From assembly GCA_948567375.1 (NCBI GenBank), contig OX419755.1, positions 78,634,218 to 78,698,217 on the forward strand: a stretch of 64,000 nt of DNA. The letters are read 5' to 3'. Within the stretch, counting starts at the first letter, position 1. Each line of letters begins with the position of its first letter. The position numbers were made by a program, and so were the translations under genes. The notes under the pieces are model-generated. The model saw only the letters and a list, made by a program, of their open reading frames with translations, made no database searches and was not told the DNA's origin. Positions 22,807 to 31,405 of this stretch are shown here, piece by piece. The stretch is from Lunularia cruciata. Its lineage: Eukaryota; Streptophyta; Marchantiopsida; Lunulariales; Lunulariaceae.

Positions 22807-23229
22807 TGTAAAAGACCAAAATTGAGGAGAGAAATAGGAGAATGGAAACTCACATTGGGACACTTGAATGAGAGAAAACTCCGAATGCCTAGCATGAGCT
22901 TTTGCTTTGGTATTTATAGGTAACATACAAGACTCATGAAGCTTCTCAAGAAGCTTCCTTGAGCCGCTTTCTTGGAGTGCAAGCCAAGTTAACCAAGAAG
23001 CTTCTCAAGAAGCTTCCTTCTAAAAGCCGCCTACTTGGAGTACAAGCTAAGCTAGTTAGAAGCTTCTAGAAGTTTCCTTCTAGAAGCTACCTGCTTAGGG
23101 TGCAAGTTAACTAGTTGGGAAGCTTCCCAAGAAGCTTCTTAGATACTTCTAGAATATTCTAGGCTATTTTGTCTTATTCTCTACTTCATAAACCTGACTA
23201 ACTTTGTCGCTAAACTCCATATTGTTACA
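22807..23229 (-). repeat. 5' LTR of Chr-b
   Basis: 423 bp. It contains GAAGCTTCTAGAAGTTTC at 23059-23076, four uninterrupted alternating GAA/TTC pentamer units, upstream (in element sense) of the TATA box near 22910-22920. Further GAAGCTTC palindromes follow at 22938-23012. Confidence 0.92.
23059..23076 (-). promoter_or_regulatory. Perfect four-unit heat-shock element in the Chr-b LTR
   Basis: GAA-gc-TTC-ta-GAA-gt-TTC fits the nGAAn/nTTCn array bound by heat-shock factor trimers. It lies about 150 bp upstream of the LTR TATA box. A three-unit version is in the 3' LTR at about 17850. Confidence 0.7.
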
Positions 23230-23833
23230 CCTAGACTGGTGCCCTAGCCAACTCGTCCACCCTCACTTGTTGTCCTAGTGATTGTGCCATTGTTATCTAC
23301 ACACCATATCCTAGCTTTTGGCTAGGAGAGGCAGTTTGATCCCATTCTTGGTGATCCTGGTAGCTTAGGACTTAGATACGAACGTCTCTTATGTCAAATG
23401 CCAAATGGTGGTAGAGTCACTCTTGTGTTGTGTTATGAGATGGAGGGTTTTTGTTTAGATTTCTTGTGATTGGACCCCCTCCATTCTCTGCTTCCTATTT
23501 GTGCACCACATTTGTGTGAGGTGTCCTGACTTTTGAGCGTTGGTGCTCTGGTGTGCTCTCGGTGGTGAGGCTGGAGTGATGACCAGTCAAACTACCTTTG
23601 TTTCTCTCCGGTGAGGTAGGAAGTGATGACCTGCAGACCGTGAGAGTGCGTGTTATGATGGTAGGTTACAAGTTGCACTTTCCCCTGATGTAGTTATCTC
23701 GGTTAGAGTTACATTAGTGGGTGGTGCTTAGTTGGTATTGGCCCTTGGTGGTGTTGGCACTTGGTGGGGTACTTGCGGTTGCAACTGGCAGTTACAATTG
23801 GTGGTTCTGGTTTGTTGTTGCGGTTACTTTGTC
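23230..23833 (+). repeat. Met-a 5' LTR end, primer site and leader
   Basis: 23230-23405 resumes the LTR-like sequence after Chr-b. TGGTGGTAGAGTC at 23406 is the decayed counterpart of TGGTGTCAGAGTC in Met-c (62678-62690 on minus), which resembles the initiator-tRNA primer site at 10 of 12 positions. 23421-23833 is leader, with GGTGGTG-rich text near 23720-23800. No gene seen. Confidence 0.6.
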
Positions 23834-25990
23834 ATGACAGAGTTCTTTGGAGATTCTAGAGGAGTTAGCCCTATAGTACGCAGTGGGTTTACTCGGAGTG
23901 GTGCTCGGTATCAGCCTGTATCTTAGGTCCCCGTGAAGGAGGAGATTGACTCTGAGTTGGAGTTCGACACAAGAGTTGATTCACTTGAGAGTGCACTTGG
24001 TGTGTCCGCACCGTTGTTGTGGGACATGGACGAGATTTATGGGGCCTCCAAAGACCCTAGGCGTTACTTTGGTACATTGGGTACCATTGAGTTGGATGAC
24101 TTCATCTAGGAGTTTGATAGTTGATGTGATTTGCAGCAGATGCAAAACCTGACTTTGTTCACACCTTTCATGGCATGGAAGGGGTTGTTTCAGCATCTGG
24201 AGGGTCTGCCGATGGATGACTACTATGAGTTTAGGAAAGCTCATTTGGAGGAGATTGAGTTATGTAGACAATATTGGTCTCCACACTATGTCTCCATCAC
24301 TTCAGGCTTGATGGCTAAGAGTAGATCGATTGTACCTATGAGTTCTAGCTCAAGTAGTGTTGGTGGAGCTAGTGGAGTTGCACTAGCTGGAGATAGTGCT
24401 ACTACGAGTGGAGGTACCGCTACAGGAGGTAGTGTGGTACCAGGGTTTAACCCCATGGTGGAGTTTTCCTATGTTTGAGGTAGAACTACCAGGGAGTACG
24501 GACTGACAAGCTGAGGAGCTTGTAGGAGTTCCAACGGAAGGCTGGAGAGAGCCTACGTGAGCATACACTCGTATGAGGCGGCTGATCAGTTTCACTTAGG
24601 GAGTTACTGAGGCCCAGGCAGTCCAATTTTGGTATAGGATACTAGACAAGGATTTGTGATGTAGTGTTTGTGATGCTACATTGTTATAGGTTACTTTGCC
24701 TACTTTGGCAGTGGTCTTTGGTTTGGTTGATCGTATTGAGCTCAACATGGTAGAAGAGAGGGTAGTGACATCTGGATTTGGTAGGAGACCTCATCCACAG
24801 TTGTGACTTCTTCTAGAGTGCATTAGAGTGCACCATGCCTAGTTGGTTTTTGAGGACAAGGTGGACAGCCCAGATCCTATGGAGCAAGTGGAGGGCCTAG
24901 TGGAGTTAGACCCTTACCTTCATTTTCGGGTCAGCGGCAGCCAGTGAGTGGTGGTGTTGCTTGTTGGACTTGTGGTGGACCTCACCATCATAGAGAGTGT
25001 ACTCAAGGCAGTGGACCTGATACCTCGGTTGCATCATAGCCAACACAGAGGCAGTGTGAGCATTACCACAGATTTGGTCACTCTAGTGACCGGTGTTTTG
25101 ACCTACACCCAGAGTTACGGAGTGGTAGGGATGCTATGGTAGGTAGTAGAGGAGCTTCAGTTCATGGAGGACGAGGTGGTAGAGGTGGTGGTAGAGGATC
25201 TACACCTAGTAGGGGTGCAGTACATGCCCTTACTTTTGATACAACTATGGCTACTCGGATTGAGCAGTTGGAGCAGAGATTGGCTAGTATGGCTATTGCT
25301 CAGAGGAGATCAGATTTGGGTGTTGAGGCTTCCACCTCATATACTGGTGATAGAGATGCTTTGGATTTCATGTGCGGAGCAGCACAAGTGGATGCATCTA
25401 CAGCAGTGACTAGGAGTGCAGTACGTGCTCTAGAGCCTAGAGAAGCATCAGTGGAGTTGGACCTACAGAGAAGAGAGGTCGAGAGATAGGTCAGACATCC
25501 CCAGTCTTTCATGCTATTTGAGGCATTGTAGACGACATCCATGGTTCCTAGATATCCTAGTGCTGGTGTGGTAGGTGGTGATGGAGTGCATGATGGACTA
25601 CCTGCTAGTCAGCCACTTACTACTACATAGACTGAGTCTAGCATGATGTTGGGGGCGGCTCAGCTGATTATGCGGCGTCCTTTGTTCTAGGCCAATGATA
25701 TGTTTACATTGGGAGTTGACCCAACCCCAATATTCCGGTTGGCTGCCACACTGTGTGAGAGTAGGGATGGTGCGGTTCTTACTACTAGGGCAGAGGTGGT
25801 TGATAGTGGAGCTGACTTGGTTGAGGAGCATGGGATTCATTTAGCGACTAGTGGTTTATGGCAAACAACAATAGCTAGACTGGAAGAGTTGCCAGCTAGA
25901 CTAGCCTTTGAGAGAGCACAGTTCACACCTGGTGTTGTCCTATTGGATAACCAGAGGGAGATTTTCCGTTTGGTGGGACCTTCAAGGAAG
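23834..25990 (+). pseudogene. Met-a Gag with two zinc knuckles and an RGG tract
   Basis: ATG at 23834 (MTEFFGDSRG...) opens a frame of about 720 codons, broken by stops mostly at expected Gln codons. It includes the acidic EIDSELEFD, an aromatic capsid-like stretch near 24170-24300, a Ser/Gly/Thr-rich linker, and a knuckle CWTCGGPHHHREC (CX2CX3HX4C) near 24962. A second knuckle is at about 25060 (Met-c preserves it as CEHCHRFGHISDRC, CX2CX4HX4C). A GGRGGRGGGRG tract near 25160-25200 and a predicted coiled-coil-like TRIEQLEQRLASM follow. Long for a Ty3 Gag. It would bind and package RNA. Confidence 0.75.
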
Positions 25991-26335
25991 GTCTATACAC
26001 CATAGAGAGTCTTGTTAGACTCTGGTGCGCAGCCCCTTATGTTGGGGAAGGCTGCAGTTGTCAGTCTGGAGTTACGGAAGACCGATGTGGAGAGGTGTCT
26101 ATTTCAGATCTAGACATCTTTAGGTGGTGGTTTGACACCGTACATCACACGTGGGGAGCTTGTTGTCCAGCTTCAGCCTGGTCATCCGACTGATAGCTTG
26201 GTGGTGAGAGCTCAGGCTATTGCAACAATAGTTGAGTCATATGATGTGCTAGTTGGGGGAGCAATGTTATACCCCATGGGTTTCAACATTGACTATTGGG
26301 AGGAGACAACCTCTTATAGACCTGGTTGGTAGTCC
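25991..26335 (+). pseudogene. Met-a aspartic protease
   Basis: RVLLDSGAQPLMLGK has the catalytic D-S-G at 26018-26026. Downstream YDVLVGGAMLYPMGFNIDYW corresponds to the second conserved block (hydrophobic-G before the C-terminal strand). In the same frame as Gag, with no frameshift. TAG codons at 26003 and 26111 interrupt it; Met-c has CAG at the latter. The enzyme would separate Gag, methyltransferase, RT and integrase. Confidence 0.82.
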
Positions 26336-26715
26336 GGTGAGGGACGAGTATGTCGCCTACTAGTACGCTTTAGTAGTGGCAGTCTTGGCTCACTACAATC
26401 CGGGACCATGGCAACATTAGTTTTAGCTTTCAGTGGTGCAGTTACTTGGCCTGGTGACTCGTTGGAGGGGAACGCCCATGCAAAGGATACTCTAGTACCA
26501 GAGGAGATCACTCGGCTTTGGAGTACAAGTGGGATTGTTCTATCCACCTTGGATGTTCCATTGTGGAGTTCCAAGGAGGTATTGCAGCAACATGCAGATC
26601 AGTTGGTGCAACATGCTTGGAGTGGAGCCTTTGTACCATCAGGAGATGCATGTGAGGATGAGCCTCTAGAGGCAATTGCTTTGACACCTTTGGATACTAC
26701 ACTTATCGCTTGGCA
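26336..26715 (+). pseudogene. Conserved linker domain before the methyltransferase, function unknown
   Basis: About 125 codons, open at 26408-26785 and also present in Met-c (59470-59870, minus strand). Shared features are a VTW(P/L)GD(S/L)LE block, VPEEITR(L/I)WSTSGIV, and a helix-like QQHADQLVQ. I recognise no family. It sits between protease and methyltransferase, so it may be an N-terminal extension of the latter or a remnant of a captured host domain. Confidence 0.6.
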
Positions 26716-27690
26716 GTATCCAGTAGAGGGGATATGTCTATTGGAGTTGTTTGGTGGGATCAGCACCAGACTAACTATGGTGTTATAGGCGGGTATACAA
26801 TTACAGAGGTACTTGTATGTAGAGAGAGATGAGACTGCTAGGCAAGTCTCTCTACATCATGTGGCACACTTGGCCTATCGATATCCGGAGTTATTACCGA
26901 TGTCAGCAGTCAGAGGTTACTAGAAGGCCCTATCAATAGACATTTCCTTACTGGGAGTGCATGACCTAAAGAGACATGGGCCTATTCACTTGGTAATTTT
27001 TGGATGGCCATGTTAGGGACATACACGTGTTGGTAGAGGATTGGGTCTTCAGGATCCTTGTTTTGGTGTGTTTTGGGAGATGTTACGGATACTACGACAT
27101 CTCCATGTTCATCGGTCTATTTCTCCAACTTACCTTTTGGAGAACGTTCCTTTGATGGGTGATTCATGCACCAGAGTGGTGGCAAGTACACATCAGGTCC
27201 ATTCTTGGATGGGACCTGTTGTATTGTTAAATGCAGCCAGAGTGGGATCACGGGCTTATCGTCTTCGTCTTTGGTGGACGAACCTCTTACCCAAAGAGGT
27301 TTTACAACGTGCTTATGACGAGATTCAACAACTTGACCACATCCTTGTTGATGACATCTTGAATGTTGGGCGTCAGTCTCAGACAGTGGTAGTGGCTAAT
27401 AGGTCACCTATGGCAGTGGTGAACCTAGTTGGACAGCCTAGAGCTGCATTTCCCACACTCATGAGTTTCCCAGGCTCTCATGCTTTTCGAGAAGGAGGAC
27501 CTGGACTTGTTTGGGACTCACAGTTACAGTAGTTGGTGGAGCCCAATGCTGATGAGAGAGAGAGCGGGTGATGGGTTTTCACACCGGTATTACTGCTGTT
27601 CCAGCAGTGTCAGAGGCATCCAGGAGTCATGTGTTAGGTCAGGCTATAGACTTGAACTGTTTGCCTGGATTATGAGCCTTGGCTTGGTAG
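26716..27690 (+). pseudogene. Met-a captured cytosine-5 DNA methyltransferase domain
   Basis: C5-methyltransferase motifs in canonical, unpermuted order: I (SAM loop) LLELFGGIST at 26738-26767; II YVERD at 26816-26830; IV GWPC at 27002-27013 with the catalytic Cys codon TGT at 27011, then TAG for the Gln of PCQ, then GLGLQDP and a FWEMLRIL helix; VI ENV at 27140-27148; VIII YRLRLWWTN at 27257-27283; a target-recognition-like stretch; IX-X around 27550-27680 (DERER, GF.TG, later VLGQAIDLN). Length of about 320 residues equals a full catalytic domain. The RxRxxW-TN and ENV-M spacing recall the Dnmt3/DRM clade. It would transfer methyl from SAM to C5 of cytosine. Broken by three in-frame TAGs (26786, 26921, 27014) and a 2-nt AG insertion near 27560. 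Confidence 0.9.
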
Positions 27691-28090
27691 AGCAGCGTAG
27701 GATGCACTTGATAGGCATCACCAGTTGGACACTTGTGAGCCCTGTGTTTATCAAGACGATTCAGGCATATGCTGGGGGTGATGGACTGAGTGGACATGGT
27801 ATTTGTGGGACACATCCAATAGCTTCTAGGGAGAGTGGTCTACTTGGAATCCATCCAGGTGAGCGTGGGCTACTTGGATTACACCCTTGGTCCACATGGG
27901 ATGCAGCTAGAGAACGTGTGGAGCTTGCAGCCAGAGTGGAAGGAGTTTTTCACACAAAGGTTGGGACCTCTAGTGGCTCAGGAGCATGACACTATTGCTC
28001 CCGAGGGCCCAATGTAGCAGCCAGTCAGTACGTCTTCCACTTCTATGATAGTTATGGAGGATACTTGGGAGCCAGATCTTAGACCCAAGC
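27691..28090 (+). pseudogene. Linker between methyltransferase and RT in Met-a
   Basis: After the methyltransferase the text continues with repeated (G/S)LLG(I/L)HP-like phrases around 27835-27900 and a basic/aromatic segment EWKEFFTQRLGPLV (27935-27980). Met-c contains the same region just before its Chr-c insertion (58165-58450). No domain recognised. Confidence 0.5.
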
Positions 28091-28880
28091 TTACTGGAGA
28101 GGAAAGACAAAGGGTTTGAAGGTTCTTGAGGAGTCACACGAGTTGTTTTGCCTTCAATATGAAGGATTTGGGTGCTTTGAAGGGACCTGGTATACGGATT
28201 GAGCTGACTAGCAATACACCAGTTTTCCGACGTCCTTATTGCTATAGTGACATGGAGAGGACATTGATTCAGAGCCAAAGAAGTGACCTTTTTGAGGCTG
28301 GTTTGTTGGAGATTTTACATGGAGAGTATGCATCAACAACAATGATGCCAGCCAAGAAGGATATGCATGGCAACTATACAAATAAGTGGATGTGTGGAGA
28401 TTACCGTCCTATCAACCGACAGACCATGGCTGATTAGTATGCCATGCCTACACCAAAGGAGATTTTTGATGCATTTGGGCATGCAAAGGTCTTCGGTACT
28501 TTGGATCTTTGAGTGGGATATCATCAATTGCCGATCAGAGAGGAGGATAAGTCCAAGATAGCATTTTGGGCTATTGATCCTCACGGCAAGGATGTGTTAT
28601 ATCAGTGGAGGTTCTTACCATTTGGGTTAAAGAACGCTCTTGCTGAGTTCCAGAGGGTCATGGATAGGATCCTAGTTGGATTGGATTTTGCTCAGTGTTA
28701 TATTGATGACATTTTGGTTTATAGCACTATTGTGGAAGAGCATGAGAGATAGTTGTTGGAGGTGTTTGAGAGGTTGAGATCTCATGGACTCAAATTACAT
28801 CTTGGGAAGTGTAGGTTCTTCCATGAGCAGGTTGAGTATTTGGGTCACACTATCTACCCCGGAAGACTTGGTGTTTAGCA
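28091..28880 (+). pseudogene. Met-a reverse transcriptase
   Basis: Ty3-type RT in frame 1: IRIELTSNTPVFRRPYCYS, WMCGDYRPINRQT, TLDL at about 28501 (first Asp), AFWAIDPHGKDVLYQWRFLP, FGLKNALAEFQRVMD, and CYIDDILVYS with the catalytic Asp pair at 28705-28710. Stops occur after MAD (TAG), at TLDL (TGA for an expected Arg), and after HER and LGV (TAG for Gln). Joins RNase H without a frameshift. Confidence 0.9.
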
Positions 28881-29500
28881 GACCAAGGTGGAGGCTATTG
28901 CACGTATTCCTTGGCCTACGGATATGAGCAGAGTGCGAGCATTCCTTGGGTTGGTGAACTTCTATCGCCGCTATGTTAGAGAATTTAGTGCCATTGCCAA
29001 GGCCTTGACAAAGCTGACCAAGCTTACACAGGAGTGGTGTTGGGGAGATGAGCAGGAGAGAGCTTTTGTAGAGCTCAAGGAGAGGTTGACATTTGCTCCT
29101 ATTTTGAGGAGACAGATTAGAAGACGACCATTTCAGACCCATACTGATTGGAGTATGTTGGGGCTTGGAGCGGTGCTCACCCAACATGATGATGAGGGGA
29201 AGGAGTTTGTGGTGGCCTATGCTAGTCGCTCCAACAATTCAACAGAAGCAAAGTATAGTTTATATGAGGGAGAGTGCTTGGCAGCAGTTTGGGCAGTAGC
29301 ACATTTCCAATGTTACCTATTTGGTAACCCCTTCACTCTCATCACTAATCATCAGCCACTAAAGTGGTTGATGGAGTCCGACAAGCTTTCAAGGAAGCTT
29401 GCACGATGGGCTCTGATTTTATAGGAGTATGATTTCACGGTTGTTCACAAGCCTGGAGTGGTGAACCGTGATGCAGATGGGTTGAGTAGAAACCCATGTC
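28881..29500 (+). pseudogene. Met-a RNase H
   Basis: A 178-codon open stretch: WPTDMSRVRAFLGLVNFYRR (RT-RNase H connection), FQTHTDWSMLGLGAVLTQHD (catalytic Asp), NSTEAKYSLYEGECLAAVWA (catalytic Glu), FTLITNHQPLKWLM (Asn at the usual Asp of TDH), ending VVHKPGVVNRDADGLSRNP. The TDH-to-TNH change would impair activity. One TAG at 29422 for an expected Gln. Confidence 0.9.
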
Positions 29501-29563
29501 CCAGCTAGTAGGATCAGACCGGAGCATTTGGCATGGTGAGACAGATGAGGAGATGGTGCCAGG

Positions 29564-30545
29564 TTGGCATGCATCGGCCTTTCTGTGTATATTTTTAGAG
29601 GCTTTGGTAGTATCTTCTCATTGCATACAAGAGGAGTTATTGAGGTCACAAATCCAGAGAGTGAAGATATTGGTACAATTCAGCGAGACATTCATGATGA
29701 TGTCTTAGTGATGGACTATCTTCACACTGGTATTGTGGGTGGCACAATTGGGGCCAAGGAGAAAGACCGTGTTCTTCAGCAAGCCAGACGGTTTAGATTG
29801 GAGGGCAGACACCTTTTGCATGTATGGGAGGATGGTAGAGTGCGAGTAGTACCACTTCCAGCACAAAGACCACAGTTGGTCCGTCATGCTCATGAGGAGC
29901 TAGGACATTTTGGAGTAAAGCGTACATATAGCTTACTCCAGAGTCATTATTGGTGGCACGGTATGCAGACCGAGGTACAGCAGTTTGTTGCCAGATGTGT
30001 GGTTTGTGACCAAGTTAGAGCATCATTCAATGCTCCTATGCCACAATTACACCCATTACCTATCATGGGATTGGGTAAGCATTGGAGTTTGGACTTTGCT
30101 AGACCTTTACTGCAAACTATGAGACATCATTGGTATGTTTTGGTGATGGTGGAGCACTTCTCCAAGTGGATTGAGTTGGTGGCAGTTCCTGACAAGTCTA
30201 ATGAAGGGACAACTTACTTGTTCATGGATCGAGTTCTTAGTCATTTTGGTGCACCAGTTGAGGTTTTGACTGATCAGGGTACAAATTTCTTGGGAGAGTT
30301 TCAGGTCTTGTGTGACAAGGCTTTGATTGATCCTTGTACTACATCTCGAGATCACCCTAAGGCAGATGGCTTAGTAGAGAGAGTGGTTCAGACGGTGAAG
30401 AGAGGATTGCAAAAGTCTGGTTTGCAGAGAGGCCACTTGGGAGATTGGGATCTCCAGTTACCTTGGTTGGCCATGGGCTATCGGTTCAGCCGGCAAGCCT
30501 CCTTAATATCCTTCTCTCCGTACTTTCTACTCTATGGATGAGATC
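29564..30545 (+). pseudogene. Met-a integrase core
   Basis: Open for 325 codons. Zinc domain HAHEELGHFGVKRTYSLLQ, then CVVCDQVRA. Catalytic triad: Asp in WSLDFARPL (30092), Asp in LTDQGTNFLG (30272), and Glu in DGLVERVVQTVKRG (30377), about 35 residues after the second Asp. The longest intact domain of the element. It joins the cDNA to chromosomal DNA. The stop at 30541 replaces a codon before DLDFLAA-type text that continues the frame. Confidence 0.92.
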
Positions 30546-30987
30546 TAGATTTTCTTGCAGCCATTTGTTGAGATGCTACTATAGTTTTGGACTTGGATGA
30601 CCCCGATGTATGGATGAGTGCATGTTCTCAGCGGGTAGAGATCTTTTGGAGAGTGATGCCGATGGCCTTTGACAAATTGGTGATTGCTCAGCAGAGAGAT
30701 ACTTTATGCAATGCTAACATTTGAGGAGGAGGTTATAGACCCTCAATCCGTCGATTTCATCTAGGCGACTATGTATATCTACAACAGACAACACCAACGA
30801 CACTTGATGTTTTGATAGGCCGCACTATCTTGAGAGTGCGTGAGGTTTTCCATATGGAGTCCTTGTGTTGGAAGGACGTGATGGTGTTGTTTGGAAGGAT
30901 CATGTGCGCAATTGTGCGCCATGCCAACTCCCAAACATTGATGGTACTATGGACCCAAGCTTGGCACTTATACATGCAGGCTTGAGG
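30546..30987 (+). pseudogene. Met-a integrase C-terminal region
   Basis: LGDYVYLQQTTPTTLDV, then GRTILRVREV resembles the SH3-like DNA-binding end of Ty3 integrases. A one-base loss near 30850 shifts the frame, which resumes as GVLVLEGRDG-type text and HVRNCAPCQLPNIDGT before the PHD finger. Met-b shows the same order. Confidence 0.65.
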
Positions 30988-31128
30988 TGTATGTTATGTG
31001 GCTCTTTTGGTGGAGCTACTACTATGTTAGTGTGTGATAGTTGTTCAAGAGGATGGCATATGGCATGTATGACTCCTCCCCTCATGGTGGTTCTTTAGGA
31101 ACAATGGTTATGTCCTAGATGTACTTGA
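30988..31128 (+). pseudogene. PHD finger at the C-terminus of Met-a integrase
   Basis: C4HC3 pattern: Cys pair CMLC (30988-30999), Cys pair in VCDSCSRGWH, then MAC, and WLCPRC at the end, followed by T and TGA (31126). The spacing C-x2-C, about 11, C-x2-C, x4, H-x2-C, a 15-20 residue loop, W-x-C-x2-C and the conserved Trp two residues before the seventh Cys are diagnostic of PHD fingers. PHD fingers bind histone H3 tails. The position equals that of the chromodomain in chromoviruses. One TAG at 31096; Met-b reads through this point as PQGQW. Confidence 0.88.
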
Positions 31129-31283
31129 CCTATAGCTAGTTCATTCTTTATATGGTATAGATTGCAGACAAGCGACTAACGATGGGGCTCCATAGCACCC
31201 GGCCTCTTGATCTTTACCATTATAGGGTATACTATATACGTAGAGTAGATGGCTATCTGAAGTTAGAGGGACCTAACCGCCAG

Positions 31284-31295
31284 CTAGGGGGGCAA
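31284..31295 (+). promoter_or_regulatory. Polypurine tract of Met-a
   Basis: CTAGGGGGGCAA, directly before TGTGGCAC. Conserved in Met-b (43625-43640, minus strand). It sets where the 3' LTR should begin, namely at 31297. Confidence 0.75.
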
Positions 31296-31296
31296 T

Positions 31297-31403
31297 TGTG
31301 GCACTTTAGAGTCTATGTATGACTTATGTGTGAGTTGTGCTTCTATAGTGTATGATGTTGACAGTAATGTATGTTGTGTAACGATATATATATACGCATG
31401 ACA
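31297..31403 (+). repeat. Segment 'T1' between polypurine tract and S
   Basis: 107 bp, TGTGGCACTTTAGAG to ACGCATGACA. About 90% identical to T2 (31856-31960). It contains TATA box GATATATATATA at 31383-31394, about 23 bases before the start of S, so S may begin at the transcription start. Confidence 0.8.
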
Positions 31404-31405
31404 AT

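Larger units (their letters stand above)
17593..23229 (-). mobile_element. Chr-b: nested Ty3 chromovirus, best-preserved copy
   Basis: LTRs are 17593-18001 (3') and 22807-23229 (5'), with perfect TSD CCTAG (17588-17592 and 23230-23234). Primer site TGGTATCAGAGC is at 22794-22805 and the polypurine tract reads GGCGGGGGAATA at 18002-18013 on the minus strand. The two LTRs are nearly identical apart from one small indel, so the insertion is young relative to the rest. Gag, protease, RT, RNase H, integrase and chromodomain follow in order on the minus strand. Few but decisive lesions: a damaged FLDD motif, scattered stops and a zinc-knuckle substitution. Confidence 0.95.

Noticed and set aside
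26716-27690. Reading the MTase as a DRM-type (permuted) or as a bacterial contaminant
   Set aside because: Motif I precedes motif IV, so it is not permuted. It lies in frame inside a retroelement Pol and is present in two nested copies, so contamination is not plausible.
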